Below, piece after piece: positions 51,880 to 62,984 of a DNA stretch of 64,000 nucleotides. The stretch covers positions 40,426,352 to 40,490,351 of the forward strand of contig JAAONU010000011.1 in the NCBI GenBank assembly GCA_012932295.1, written 5' to 3'. The notes beneath the pieces are model-generated. The model saw only the letters and a list, made by a program, of their open reading frames with translations, was not told the origin of the DNA and did not search any database. The stretch's first letter is position 1. Each line of letters opens with the position of its first letter. A program made the position numbers and the translations under genes. Source of the DNA: Cyclina sinensis. Taxonomy: Eukaryota > Mollusca > Bivalvia > Venerida > Veneridae.

Positions 51880-52525
51880 TAGTCCAAGGTTAATGCTGAC
51901 CGCCAACGTCCCCGTTATACGTCGCAAAGACAAGACCAACACTAACGTCTGGCATCTACGGGATAGGTTCTTGACACCGATTGAAAGTGCCGACGCAAAA
52001 CCGAGAGCACACAGTATCAGGATCAAGTCTGAAACGTGTATGAGCATTGCTTCAAGGTGCCTGAAACCTTACGTCGTTCAACCTCAAAGTGATCCGATGC
52101 AAGAGTGGCCTGCTTCGAACGTCACCGTCTAATTCCTTTTCAAGAATGCAGTGCTATCATGTATTTGTTGATTACAGATGAATTCGTGACAGTAAAAGAC
52201 AGGTAAACAGAAGACGTGGCAAGAGTTACGCAGAAGGCTTCAAAGGTGGCTTCAAATGGTGAGGACGGTAAGAATAATTTTAAGACTCGACTTACTGAAG
52301 GTACGCTAAGACATACAATCAACGTCAACGTCAACGTGAACGTCATGTAATTGTCTCCCTACTTTCCCCGATTGAGCATCTGTTGGACCTGTTAGACCAA
52401 CGTATCACACGTTGTTCTGACGTCCTTAGAGCATTTTAGAAGCTTCTGAATGCTGTGACTGAAGAATGCCAAAACATTTCAATGCATAGTCATTTAACTT
52501 TCAGACTCTATGACAAAGCGAGCTT
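51880..52525 (+). pseudogene. Tc1-like transposase remnant, frameshifted
   Basis: Translation in shifting + frames gives successive pieces of a Tc1/mariner-superfamily transposase. A DRQRPRYTSQRQDQ piece (from 51898) resembles the linker before the second DNA-binding domain; HLRDRFLTPIESA (from about 51953) and a following PYVV resemble that domain. TDEF at 52174-52185 sits where the first catalytic Asp of the DDE triad is expected; RRRGKSYAEGF starts about 52206. IEHLLDLLDQRITR at 52371-52412 matches the region around the last catalytic acid, and AVTEECQNIS lies near 52452. The pieces fall in at least three frames with stops between, and the distance between the RRRG and IEHL pieces is too short for the family, indicating an internal deletion. 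The element is dead. Terminal inverted repeats were not found. Confidence 0.8.
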
Positions 52526-52786
52526 GTGCAGGCTTATCAGTAAGAGGTGATCATACCTAGACCTATTAGTGCCCTTTGAGTCAAATCAGGCCTAGAGAAT
52601 TGAAACAATACTCAAGAAATGAATAAACATGGTGAACTTTCTATGAATTGTAGTAAAAAGAATTTAGATATGTAAGAATTCGCACAAAAAACTGAGTGTT
52701 TCACGGCCCTCACTTCGTTATTAATCGCCTTTTCTTAATGGTTGGCCATGGCCTCTAGACCTTCATTGAACAAATCTCATTCCCAT
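52526..52786. other. Short spacer, no gene seen
   Basis: Unique sequence between the transposase remnant and the SINE; nothing recognisable, though it may include the 3' flank of the dead transposon. Confidence 0.4.
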
Positions 52787-52960
52787 CTCTCCCAGTGGTC
52801 CAGTGGTAACGCGCTGGATCTGTAATCCAAGGGTCACAAGTTCGATTTCCCGCTCCTTAACCAACATTACTAATTGTCTTTGATGTTATACCGATGTCCC
52901 ATGTATCATGAGCCTTGAAAAGGAGCAGGGGGTTTATAACAACATGATCTGTGAATAATT
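52787..52960 (+). mobile_element. tRNA-derived SINE
   Basis: The head is strongly tRNA-like: A box gtggtccagtgg (52795-52806), an anticodon-arm-like ggatctgtaatcc, and B-box-like gttcgatttcc (52840-52850). The 7-nt acceptor stem does not pair, so it is not a tRNA gene. The body has a diverged form of the domain seen at 46640-46700 (ttataccgatgtcccatgta). This makes it a relative of the 46.5-kb SINE in the same orientation. Confidence 0.7.
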
Positions 52961-53021
52961 TCATTAATTTGTTTCTTTCGGACTCATAAAAATTTCCCTC
53001 AAATTATTCAATATGGGACTT

Positions 53022-53080
53022 TCACTCACTCACTCACTCACTCACTCATTCATTCATTTCATTCATTCATTCATTCATTT
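53022..53080. repeat. CACT/CATT tetranucleotide microsatellite
   Basis: A run of cact units passes into catt units. Ordinary simple repeat about 0.7 kb upstream of the ChaC promoter. The open frame 53013-53204 runs through it and is not a gene. Confidence 0.95.
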
Positions 53081-53670
53081 ATGCTTCCTTTGTTCATGCA
53101 TTCATTTTCAATTACTTCCTCCTATAATTATGCATGTAAAATGTCGCCTAATTCCAAGTAACGCGGTATACACTTCTACTCAGGCAACTCGTGCGCTTAA
53201 TTAATGCGTTTTCGATTTTCTTTTTGTGTAAATAAACAAAAGATATACCTTGTTTCATGTCTACAAGCCAAGTACAATTTAGACAAATTCAAAACAGTAC
53301 AAGCGCAAAAACAATTGTATGGAAACAAAATTCAATTTACGTGTATGAAGCGTATAAAAACAAAATTGAACATTTATATATATATATATAACTCAGGATG
53401 CTTCTAAAGTTACAAATCTCATTCCGTATGTATAAACTGAATTCAAAAATCCTACTCCTGTTAATACTGTTGTGTTTAATTTTAGAACAAAAGTCATACT
53501 TGATTCTGATCATTCTCTTGTCTAAGATTAGATACTGTTATCCCGTTCCTAAAATTAGTAATTTCAGGATTCCGATTTTCGCGGATTTTCTTTTTTTTCA
53601 AACTTATTTACGTTGTTTCTACAGTTAGCTGGCGTTAATATCAAATCAACCTATGTGTCTTCAAAATTAG
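53081..53670. other. No gene seen; upstream region of ChaC
   Basis: AT-rich, with a short (TA)n run near 53374-53391. Overlapping open frames 53204-53628 are rich in Leu, Ile and Lys from AT bias and show no domain. Confidence 0.45.
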
Positions 53671-53676
53671 ACGAGG

Positions 53677-53760
53677 ACACGTGAAAATAACGTGTTCACA
53701 GGATGAAACTTTCTAAGGTGTTTAGTTTCGTGTACATGCACAAAAATGCACCTATATAAG
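53677..53760 (+). promoter_or_regulatory. Putative ChaC promoter: E-box and TATA
   Basis: TATATAAG at 53753-53760 lies about 165 bp before the ChaC start codon, leaving room for a transcription start near 53785 and a 5' untranslated region of roughly 135 bases. Upstream, a canonical CACGTG E-box (53678-53683) is part of a loose inverted pair, ACACG (53677-53681) and CGTGT (53691-53695). E-boxes of this type are bound by basic helix-loop-helix factors. Vertebrate CHAC1 is induced by ATF4 under stress, but I see no clear ATF4 composite site here. Confidence 0.5.
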
Positions 53761-53921
53761 GTCTTGGTTGCGACAACTTAAAGCATTCGGGTCTGCTGGC
53801 GGTTTGAACTTGTTGTTAACAGGGTTTTAAGCGAATGCAATATTTCTAACAATTTTAACTTTATACCTCAACATACAACTATAAATAATAAATATAGACA
53901 AACCTTTTTTGTATTAACGTT

Positions 53922-56069
53922 ATGCTAAATTCTGAAACAAGCGGTCAAATTATGAATACCGTAAATCAAATGAAACAAGAAGGTCAGGACGTAAAAGTAT
54001 TCGCATACGGGTCTTTACTCTGGAAACCTGACTTCCGGTACGAGGAGAGTGTATTCGGTTACATTCTGGGATACAAGAGACGTTTCTGGCAAGGAAATGT
54101 GACACACAGAGGGACTAAAGAAAATGTAAGAAAATGTTTGTTGTTGTTGTTGTGTTTTTTTAATACAGTATGATATCTAAAAAAAAGTCTTTTTATTATT
54201 TTACTATATAAATAAATTGTTTTTATCTTTTTTTTCAGATTGGACGTGTGGCTACCCTGGTTCCCTCAAAGAATGTAAGATATCATTTTGTCGCTCTTTG
54301 GAGAAAATTTACATAATACATATTTTAGCGAATATTTGTTAATTATATTTCAAAATAAGATCGTGTCACAGAAGTATAATAATGAATTTAACTTAGATTA
54401 GATTACGTCACGTAGGTCTTTTCAAGATACATAATCAAACCTTATCATGTCCGTATATAGAAAAAGTAACAATAACAACACAGTTTTCTTTTGACGTGCA
54501 ATATTGCATCAGTCAAAACGTGTTCGTCTTTATTGATTGTACCGTACATATCTTTTAAATCAGTCTCGTTCAAGCGGTCTTATTCCGTACATCAATAAGG
54601 ATGGTACTACATTACGGGCATAGCTTGGCTAAAAAATTAGGTGTTGGCAAGACCCGGGAAATAACTTATATCCTTAATGTTAAATTGTACGTTATTTGAC
54701 ATATATTTAGAACTTTAATTTTAAGTTCATAAGCATAGAAAAATACCTACCGTGCCTAATAGAGCTTCGCCGGTGACTTCATTATTTCTTAATATTAAAA
54801 CTTAAACTTGCTGACAACGTTTTTATTCTTAAAAATGAAACATACCAAGTGAATATGACTCTATACCTTTTTAAACACGTGAACATGGTAATTGCCAAAG
54901 TACAGCAATTTATGACTAGCAAATCATCGAATACGTCGATATTGTTTACAGTGTAAAAATTCGTTGAAATGTTGAGCTATTCTTTGATTCATTTACGTGT
55001 ATCGAGTCTTAACATTATGCACTTCTGGTTTTAAAGAAAATGATGACACAAATGTCTGAAAAAATCCAGTTATATATAAATTATTTTATTCTTTAAGAGG
55101 ATAATAATTGCACAATCTTTGACCTTATTTGCATATTTTCTCTTTAGTTTGACTTAACATATTATGAATTTATAAATGCAGAAACACTGCAGGTTCATAG
55201 TGACGTTGTCAATGAACAAACGTCAATCTTTTTCTTTCACGGATGTACTGTAAACATTTATAATATTCTTAAGTAATCTATAAATAATCAAGTGGAGAAG
55301 TTGTTGAAAAGCAGTTCAATTTATTTAAGTCAGTCATATAAAAGATTCGGTATAAAATAATGAACAAAACATGGAATTTGGGGACCTCAGGTCCGCTTCG
55401 GGCCTTATACAGTTCCTGCTTGGACTGCCCAAGTCCTTAAACTTATATACGGACCCCAATCTCATGTTTTATTTGTTAAATGAACATTAACGTACAAAGT
55501 ATTTACTATAGATCTACATGTATATTGCACTTCATCTGTTATTTCCTTTTCGGAACAAAACTACTATAACCTGCACAATATATGTTTTAAAATTACAAAA
55601 ATAATGCATGTACTACTATGGTGCACATCGTTTGTTTCAGGAAAAGGTTTGGGGAAAAATGTTCATAGTTCGTGAGCAGGAGGCCAAGGAAAAGGCACTT
55701 AACGGTCTCACAAATCGTGAAGTATCTTTAGGAGGTTATGACGTCATATCGACAACATTTTATTCACGCGAAGGCAAACCGAGCACAGTTATTGTATTCA
55801 TGGCAACACAAAAGAATGAACATTACCTTGGACCGGCAAGCATAGATGAAATGGCAATACAGATTGTGAACGCGGTTGGACCCTGTGGCACAAACATTGA
55901 ATACGTGACAAAAATGACTGACTATATCCGAAATAATATACCGGAAGATGACGACGAGCACCTGTTCCAGCTGGATAGGCGTATCCGGGAAATTCGTGAC
56001 CAGAAAAACAGTAGCCTCAGTGAATCACTTGGACAAAAAGAGTTCTTTGAAAACAGACAAGATAACTGA
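53922..56069 (+). CDS. ChaC glutathione-specific gamma-glutamylcyclotransferase, 3 exons
   Basis: Predicted spliced product is 222 residues from exons 53922-54125, 54239-54274 and 55641-56069. All junctions are phase 0 with GTAAG donors and pyrimidine-rich TTTCAG acceptors. The family cleaves glutathione in the cytosol to 5-oxoproline and Cys-Gly, so it controls glutathione turnover. Visible family features: VFAYGSLLW (residues 26-34, nucleotide-binding-like YGSL loop), YKRRFWQG (51-58), HRGT (62-65), GRVATLV, VWGKMF, the LTNREVSLGGYD stretch with probable catalytic Glu107, and YLGPAS, EYVTKM and DEHLF further on. There is no signal peptide or membrane segment. About 22 residues precede the conserved core; Met11 is an alternative start. 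The LGGYD form resembles vertebrate CHAC1 more than CHAC2, but assignment to either is inference. The C-terminal 30 residues are charged and not conserved. Confidence 0.93.
54239..54274 (+). other. 36-bp microexon of the ChaC gene
   Basis: Twelve codons (IGRVATLVPSKN) lie between a TTTTTTTTCAG acceptor and a GTAAGA donor. They supply the conserved G-R-V-x-T-L-V strand that follows HRGT in ChaC proteins, so omission would delete a core beta strand without shifting the frame. Intron 1 is 113 bp and intron 2 is 1366 bp. The exon is too short to appear as an open frame and is easily missed by automatic annotation. Confidence 0.88.
54275..55640. other. ChaC intron 2, no other feature seen
   Basis: AT-rich 1366-bp intron. 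I see no nested gene or RNA. A short CT/GA-rich GC-higher patch near 55380-55450 contains ggacctcaggtccgc, a small palindrome of unknown meaning. Confidence 0.6.
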
Positions 56070-56855
56070 TATGTTCAGAAAGCTGTGTTAAAAAAGTCTT
56101 TCATAGTCTACAACGAATTGGTGTCGTCTGCTTACTGTTGTCTGTCATAAATGAGTGCCAGTGTTCTTTTTATCATAACAAGCATACGATGAAAAATGAT
56201 CAATTTCATTTGAATTAGTTATCATATACATATTAAGCATATTTTTGTATTGTAACTTAAATTTATAGATATGGTATACAGCAAAAGCCTACATGATTGT
56301 ATCATTCGAGCTTTTTGGGCCAGATCTATGTTCAAGGCTGCTTGTTATTAAATGTGGCTAAAATGTTCGCAAAATGAATGAGTATAACCAAAGTATTGTT
56401 ACTACGTTGGCGAAATTTGCTATAGTGCAATCTGTGGTTCAGACTTTTCAGCTCACCTCAATTGAGTTTTTTTTTCCTCATCATTAAATCCATGAATGTT
56501 TGTCTCAGAAAAATGTATTTGGTGTATTAGGTCTGAAGCATAAAGCTATTAAACCAGAATGTATTTACGAGTGTTTTATTTTTTAAGTGTGTAAGGGTAT
56601 ATATTATTTTTAGTCAAAATAAGGCCAGTGGACAAAAATGGGTATTATCTGTGTATCCATTTCACTCTAAAGATCTCATTTCTGTTTTAAATTGATACGT
56701 AGAGGAAAACAACATGGCCTGTTTTTGAACATGCATTTAATTTTAACAAGACCAGACATGTTGTTTCATCTACCAGACATGTACATTATGTTTGTATTTT
56801 ACTAATAACTTCCGTGTGTCAACTTAATAGAATAAATTTATTTTGTATTATTAAG
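56070..56855 (+). promoter_or_regulatory. ChaC 3' untranslated region and polyA signal
   Basis: The likely polyadenylation signal is AATAAA at 56831-56836, followed by a T/G-rich stretch (ttgttggagttttattg). Earlier ATTAAA words near 56483 and 56548 are alternatives and would give shorter 3' ends. The presumed 3' UTR contains one TCGTCTGC octamer (56124-56131), in sense orientation. Confidence 0.55.
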
Positions 56856-58840
56856 TTGTTGGAGTTTTATTGTTTTTTCAGAGACATCAATGTACTTCTT
56901 TTCAAATTATAATATAAATGTGTCTGTAATAAGAAAGGGGGAAATAATGAATTGATATGTGTTAGAAGAAGCCTCCTTTTGAAGCAGGTAACCTCGAATA
57001 ACTACCCGTTAAATCATTTTATTGATTTTAATACGGGTACAAGGTATCGGTTTCATTCTTCTTATACTTAACATTTTGAGGTAATCTTAAAATTCATACT
57101 TACCTAATGTATGCCAAAAAAAGTCATGCTATAGAAAAAGAAAACCAGTGCGAAGAGGGAGCAGAGAGGAAACAGACCCTGAGACCTAAAATTACCTATC
57201 GTACCAAAAAGGGCCCAAGAATACACCAAACATTCAAAACAAAAAGTTAGCTCATAAAATAGAAGTTTGAAACTACCATTTCAGTCCATGGCTATATTGG
57301 CTGCTCAAAATAGTTCTCAATTTCTTGACTGTTTCTACAAGTGTCGTAACAGGTTTATGTTCATATATAAACAGAATAGAATTGTTTCACATACCAAAAA
57401 ACTGAAAAAACTATTTATGGGTGTGTTCAAATAAGCAGAAATATTTTTCTTGTTTGAAATAAGGCCCCCGTTTTAACAGCTACAAAATTGTGTAAAAAAT
57501 CATTTAAAAAGGTGCTTGCCATGTTTCAATCCTCTGAAGTATTGGAATTATTCCTTAAATAGTTTGAAAAGAAGTCAAACAAGTTTCCGTATAATTTCAG
57601 AGGCGATCTTAGGTGACGTCAGCCTGGATTCCTTCTATAAACATTGTCCGACATTACTCGCATTACTTCGTCGTAAACTTAAAATAAAACTTTAAATAAA
57701 AAAAGTATAAAAACAAACATGTAAGAATATTTTCATGGAAATAAGGGAAACCTGATATAGATCGTTGTTCTCTGAATAATTGCGTCTTATGTTTAAACCA
57801 ATTTCCCATGACACCTCAAATGAGTATTTGTTTACTTGTTGATAATTTGTTGATTTGTATAAATAACTGGTTTTTATTACGAAGTTTTTAAAAATAGTTA
57901 CATAATCAGATAGAGGGACGAGTGTGGTGAATGAATGACCTCGAAAATTATATATTTCTGTTTATACGAGATCTGGTTGTGCAGAATTCCTGCTTATTTA
58001 TATAAGAATGCGCACTGGGTGTTACGACAACGGGTGTTCCTGTACAAGACGTTATAGTTTAATGTGGCAGTAAAAATAAGGCCAGGTAATGCCCATGGTT
58101 GTCAAATCAAATTGTGTACATACTAGGTAAAAACCACTTGTTACTGGATAATATGCTGGAATGTGACATATGATAGACACACAAGCGAAGTATATTCTGA
58201 GTTTTTCTTCAGTTTTGTTTATCAAATGACCATAAGAGGACAGACAGCCGGTGTAAGTAGAAATACTTGTTTCCGTAAAATAGCGGGGAGTGATCACTAC
58301 GAAGACCGGTTGACCGGGTTCATATTCCGATTTGGTCAATATTTAGGCAAAATTTAATATCCTTAATTAGAACTTACATGTATTTATTTGTCATCGATAC
58401 AAGAGAAAGTCCTTTCAACTTTGAACTGTTCTCGATGGCAGCTTCTTGGAGATCTGACTAATACTCGCACCTTATGTTATGATTCACGAGTATTGTGATC
58501 ATTTAGGAAAGACATTGTTCTTCTTTCATATTAAACCATCAGGAAACCAGACACCTGCCTACAGCATCGATGAACGCCAAATGAAAGAATTTCTGACGTG
58601 GTCAAATGAAAACGTACCATTTAAACAAAGCAGAATAATTTTATCTATACCCTTATGACTGGTAATTTTCTTTGTTCTCCTACCACATATATTTAATGTA
58701 AACAATGTAGGTATATCAACGCATGATGTAACTGCAGGAATATAGCCCGACATTAACTTCCTGATCTTTCCGCCGGGTAAACAGAATTAGAAATAATAAC
58801 ATATTTTTTTCTCATACACTAGATGAGAACTCACGAAAGG
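56856..58840. other. No gene seen
   Basis: AT-rich unique sequence downstream of ChaC. Open frames 58052-58357 overlap on both strands and show no domain; 58559-58753 also has none. Confidence 0.45.
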
Positions 58841-58902
58841 CGCGGGGTGGGGTGGGGGTTGTGGGGCGGAGTGGGGGGGGGGGGGAGGGGGAGGGCGCGG
58901 GC
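58841..58902 (+). repeat. G-rich tract with quadruplex potential
   Basis: More than four runs of at least four G on the + strand within about 60 bp, including one long run of G near 58873-58885. It satisfies a G-quadruplex pattern. Length in the assembly may be unreliable. No gene start is visible next to it. Confidence 0.8.
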
Positions 58903-61079
58903 TAAGAGTTATATGAGAATACGCTGCAGATGTAGGTAGCACATGCCATTTTTAGCCACATATTCGAATTGGTCATGTAGAAATTGGTAATTCTGGGGTA
59001 GGGTGGGTTGAAAGTAGTAATCATTAATACCTGTGAATATAGGTGTTAAGAGAGCTTAGCTAGAGGATGCACGGACGAATAGAGCCTACAACCTTCGTCT
59101 TGTATAATTCGCATACACTCGAAAAATCATGTTTCTGAAAAAAAAACATGTTTTTCAACGTATACATAAATATTAGTAACTTCAAATTTGAGTAACCGTG
59201 CTCTGGCTAACTTATCCTTGTTTTACATCCAGCGGTCTTCACTTCTTTACACCTTTTTTTCGACTTTATAGCCTTTTGAATCGCTTTGTACGTCCGGACG
59301 GATGTAAGTACCCCTGTATGAACCTCGATTATGGCAGAAAGCGCCCAAATTTATATTATATGTTATCACACAAGTCTTTTAATAAAGGCCCTTTCAAGTG
59401 TTTGATGTCAGATATATTGGTCCAAAGACTGAAGGTTAAGTAATTCCGCATTTGATATTTTACCAGCCCGAAAATTTATAGTTATTAGATTAAACAAATC
59501 GTTTTCGTTTCTCGGAATTCTAAATTTAAACATAGTAATTCTTGTCTTTTGAATGTGTTCGCTTCATACGTATTTTGCTTTTGTGACACATTCAGCACGA
59601 AATAAAGCGGCTTTGTTGTCACCGTTCATTTCCTTTTTATTGTGAAATCAATTACCTAATTTTGAGTGAACTTTTGACCAAATGTACAGGAAAAATCGAA
59701 GCTAGCTGATGTCTAAGTACATAATAGCATAAAAAGCACCCGGCATCATGATGTATGTCTGCAATTTATGAAATAAAAGATAAAATAAAAATGTCATTAT
59801 GTTTTTAGCAGCGCTAAGAGGCCAGAGAAACTTTAAACCAAACACATGTCTCAATGTACATTACTTGAGGTAGTTATCCCTAATTTGATACCTTGCTGGA
59901 TTTGTGCTTATTTTGTTGTAAACAATCCAATTTACGGCACGTGTCGTAATTCAGTTTTAAACGTTATGAATGCAGACGACACCAGCGCGCCAAAATGAGC
60001 ATTTACAACAAATATAAATGAAGGTAATCAAAATTTATAATTCCAGCTGCACAAAATTAAAAGAACCAAGGGTCCATCAATGCGTTAACAGAAGTTTGAC
60101 ACATAAATTTGCATATTATTTCAGTTAAGTCATTATTGATTCATTGATTAGTTAACGAGATAATTCACCTGTTAGTTAAAGCCCAATTAAAACACACCTG
60201 TATCTGTGGGCGCAAGACGATAAAAAGTTGAATGAATGCATTCAACTTTTAGGGTGATGTTTTTAGATTTGGGAAGTTGGGGGCCTTAAATGACTCTCAA
60301 TAAATTTTGCTTCTATAAAGACTAGTACTCATGACTTACACCACATGATATTTCAACATAAATCTTTGAAAACTGTCCTCATTGTGATCCAAGACCTTTG
60401 ACCCATTTACCTGAAAAGACAATTAGACCTTCAAAATCCCAAAATCATAGTTGTCTTAAGCAATCAGAATTACCTCATGTAATTACACACTAAATTATTA
60501 CTGGGACCCTCGTGTTTTGTCTGTATGTATATATATTGATGTTAATGTTGCCCACATATGTGGGACTTAACTTTATAGTTAAATAAACTTTGAAACTTAA
60601 ACTATAATGAATAAGAAAGAACAAATCCATAATGCATTATTTATTAATTTATAAAATAATAACACCTACATGTAACAAATTCTTTTGTTAACTAGTATAA
60701 CTTCAAGATCAAGAATCATTTCATACAGACATGTACACTTCTACTATTCCTAGCACATTCAAATCTCACATCTTTTCCACATCATTTTCTCAGTGAAAGG
60801 AAAAAAGGATAACATATTTAGTCTGTGTAATATTCATTTTGTTATAATGATTGATTCCCCTACTTATACATAAAAGAACACTGAATGTGCTTTAAAAAAA
60901 AATTGTTCTAATATGTTACCAAATGAAACTAGGCAAAATCTACCAATAAGCAAAAGTAAAAAAAAAATCTGTAATAAATGCAAGAAGACCATGATGGCCC
61001 TGAATCAGTCACCTGTGCATAAATGCTAATCAAAGTGAGAAATATATGGATTTATCCTCAAAATATAAAAAAACAACTA
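58903..61079. other. No gene seen; palindrome and octamer
   Basis: Holds a GCAGACGA octamer (59972-59979) beside an accagcgcgcc word and a long palindrome at 60223-60250. The stretch 60508-60600 ends in ttaaataaactttgaaact, which resembles the 3' tail of a transcript or LINE-type repeat but cannot be assigned. The open frame 59198-59443 has no recognised domain. Confidence 0.4.
60223..60250. other. 28-bp near-palindrome
   Basis: Perfect 12-bp arms AAAAGTTGAATG (60223-60234) and CATTCAACTTTT (60239-60250) are separated by 4 bp. As RNA it would form a stable short hairpin; as DNA it could be a dimer-binding site. Nearby words such as ccaattaa and gttagttaa are homeodomain-like but common in AT-rich DNA. 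Confidence 0.7.
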
Positions 61080-62090
61080 GAAAATGCTGCTTCATAGCTC
61101 AAGGCTACTTGATTTATGTTATGAAGTTTCCTACATCTTTTTGTAATACTTTTACTTTATGCATTAGATCCCCTGTCAGGGCAAAATGTTCCATGGGACA
61201 TAACCTGTAAAAACAACTGGCATAGCTTTACAAGACAATACCAGATTTCAAATTTCTGAAGTCACAGTGTTATGGTTTCTGACAAGGAGATTTATACAGA
61301 GTTTGTGTATATAATATGTTGATGTGAAATATCAGATTCCCAGGAGGGAGAAAAAAATGACAATTGTGGCAAAGTTAAAACAATCTTGGTAGAGGTCTTC
61401 TGTGCAATACTTCCTGCAAAATTTCAGAACTCTATGCCTTGTGGTTTCAAACAAGAACCCCCACCCACAAGAGTGAAAGCAAATAATGACCCAAGAAGCA
61501 TAATCTGAATAGTATAAGACAATGCTTTAAACCATATGGAAATTTCAGCCTTAATGTTTTATGACAAGAAGCTTTTTTTATGTCTCTGCATAAAATCTGA
61601 CCCCGGGATGGAGCAAAAACAGATCAGTGGCAAAACAGTCATGCTAAAGGACATTGTAGAGGTCATGGTAGAAGTGTACTTGGGAATGCTTCATGTCAAA
61701 TTTCAGAAGGTTGGGCCTTGCAGTGTCAGACAAAAGTTTTAAAAATTTTCCTATACACTTCAAAGGGGAAAAAATCATGATCCCTAAGGTAAAGCCATTA
61801 ATTAAACTCCAACTACATAATTTGAGTAATCATTGAGTGCCGATAGGAAATGGTATATGCAAACACCATATCTGTGGAGTCACCATCTTATGGATTGTAA
61901 CAAGTTTTTTTTTGAAAGGATTTGTCTTGTAAGTCTATGTAAGACATCTGACCCCAGGGCAGAGCCAAAAACGACACAAGTTTGAACAATATCGACAAAG
62001 GTTTTCTGGGCAAAGCTTTGTTCAGAGTTTCCGGACTGACAAAAAGTCAGCTTCAAAGATTTCACACAGAATGACTTGACTGCTGAACAA
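61080..62090 (+). repeat. Diffuse bivalve-type repeat with internal repeats
   Basis: Recurring words occur several times with loose spacing: gacaagaag or caaacaagaa, catctgacccc-gggc-gagc (61596 and 61948), agtttgaacaat (61980) or aagttaaaacaat (61372), tggtagaggt(c) (61388 and 61658), atgcttcatgtcaaatttcag (61687). I remember this vocabulary from abundant, unclassified repeats of bivalve genomes. The open frames 61536-61742 and 61880-62104 lie wholly inside it and are not genes. No transposase or reverse transcriptase is visible. Confidence 0.6.
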
Positions 62091-62984
62091 ACAGAAAAAA
62101 TCAAAACTTTGGCCCTACATCTTTAAAGATAACAAATATTGTATGTGAAATAAACTTGTTAGAAAAAACAATATTTAACAGTGTATATAAATTATCTAAA
62201 ATTTAATCACAAATCTCAATCAAATATGCTCTGTGAAAGTCTTGTTGGCAATTAAAATCACGATCAGTCTTTGATAAACAATAAATAATAGCATGACTAA
62301 ACAGCTTCTCTTTAAAAAAAACAAACAAAAAAACTTGTTCCTACTTGCTATTTTTTCTTCTCCATACTTTTGCACTTTTAAAAATTTTTGCATGCAGAAA
62401 CAAAAACTTTTTAGTTATAACGCATCTGTTTGTAAAAATGATAATGAAACAACTCCTAGGCTAGTACTGCCAAGAACCTGCTCATGGAATATGAAGCAAA
62501 CACACAAATGAAAGTGAAAGTTGTATTTACCTGTATAATGTCTCTGTTTAGAATTGGTTTGCTTTCACCCATGTAGAAACTAAGTCATTCATTATTTCTG
62601 CCGAACAAGTAGTTAATGATGTACTCTCATATAAAGCAATTAATTACCTAGTGATTGTCAGAAGATCACAGTCATACCCGTGAAACTCTTCTGTCAAAAT
62701 GAACATAAGGGATGGAAAAATCAGTGGACTATATATCTGCTGTACAATAAACTGTGCATGAAGTCAACCTGATAGAAATAAAAATTTCCATATAATTTTC
62801 AACACATCTGAGGTTTTGTAAAAAAGATTTGACTGAGCCACACTGTCACCTGGCAAAGTAACTAGATATTCACATTTCAACAAGACGGCCAAGATTGCTC
62901 ACATGAGTACTTTGGCTTTGGGTCTGCTATTAAGCAAATGTCAGATGCAGTATTACATTTTCTAATCGAAGAATTTCAAAGACT
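62091..62984. other. No gene seen
   Basis: AT-rich unique sequence; the open frame 62293-62511 is low-complexity Lys/Phe-rich and has no domain. Confidence 0.45.

Noticed and set aside
52795..52850. Functional tRNA gene
   Set aside because: Internal promoter boxes are present, but the acceptor stem does not pair, the anticodon arm has a mismatch, and SINE body sequence follows.
54123..54173. Continuation of ChaC exon 1 as VRKCLLLLLCFFNTV
   Set aside because: This is read-through into intron 1; a GTAAG donor at 54126 and the family alignment place the exon end at 54125.
55608..55640. MYYYGAHRLFQ as the start of a separate ChaC protein
   Set aside because: These codons are intron sequence before a TTTGTTTCAG acceptor; the family homology starts at EKVWG.
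55764..55961. Minus-strand open frame of 65 codons
   Set aside because: It is the antisense shadow of ChaC exon 3.
61536..62104. Open frames on both strands near 61.5-62.1 kb
   Set aside because: They fall inside a dispersed repeat with recurring non-coding words.
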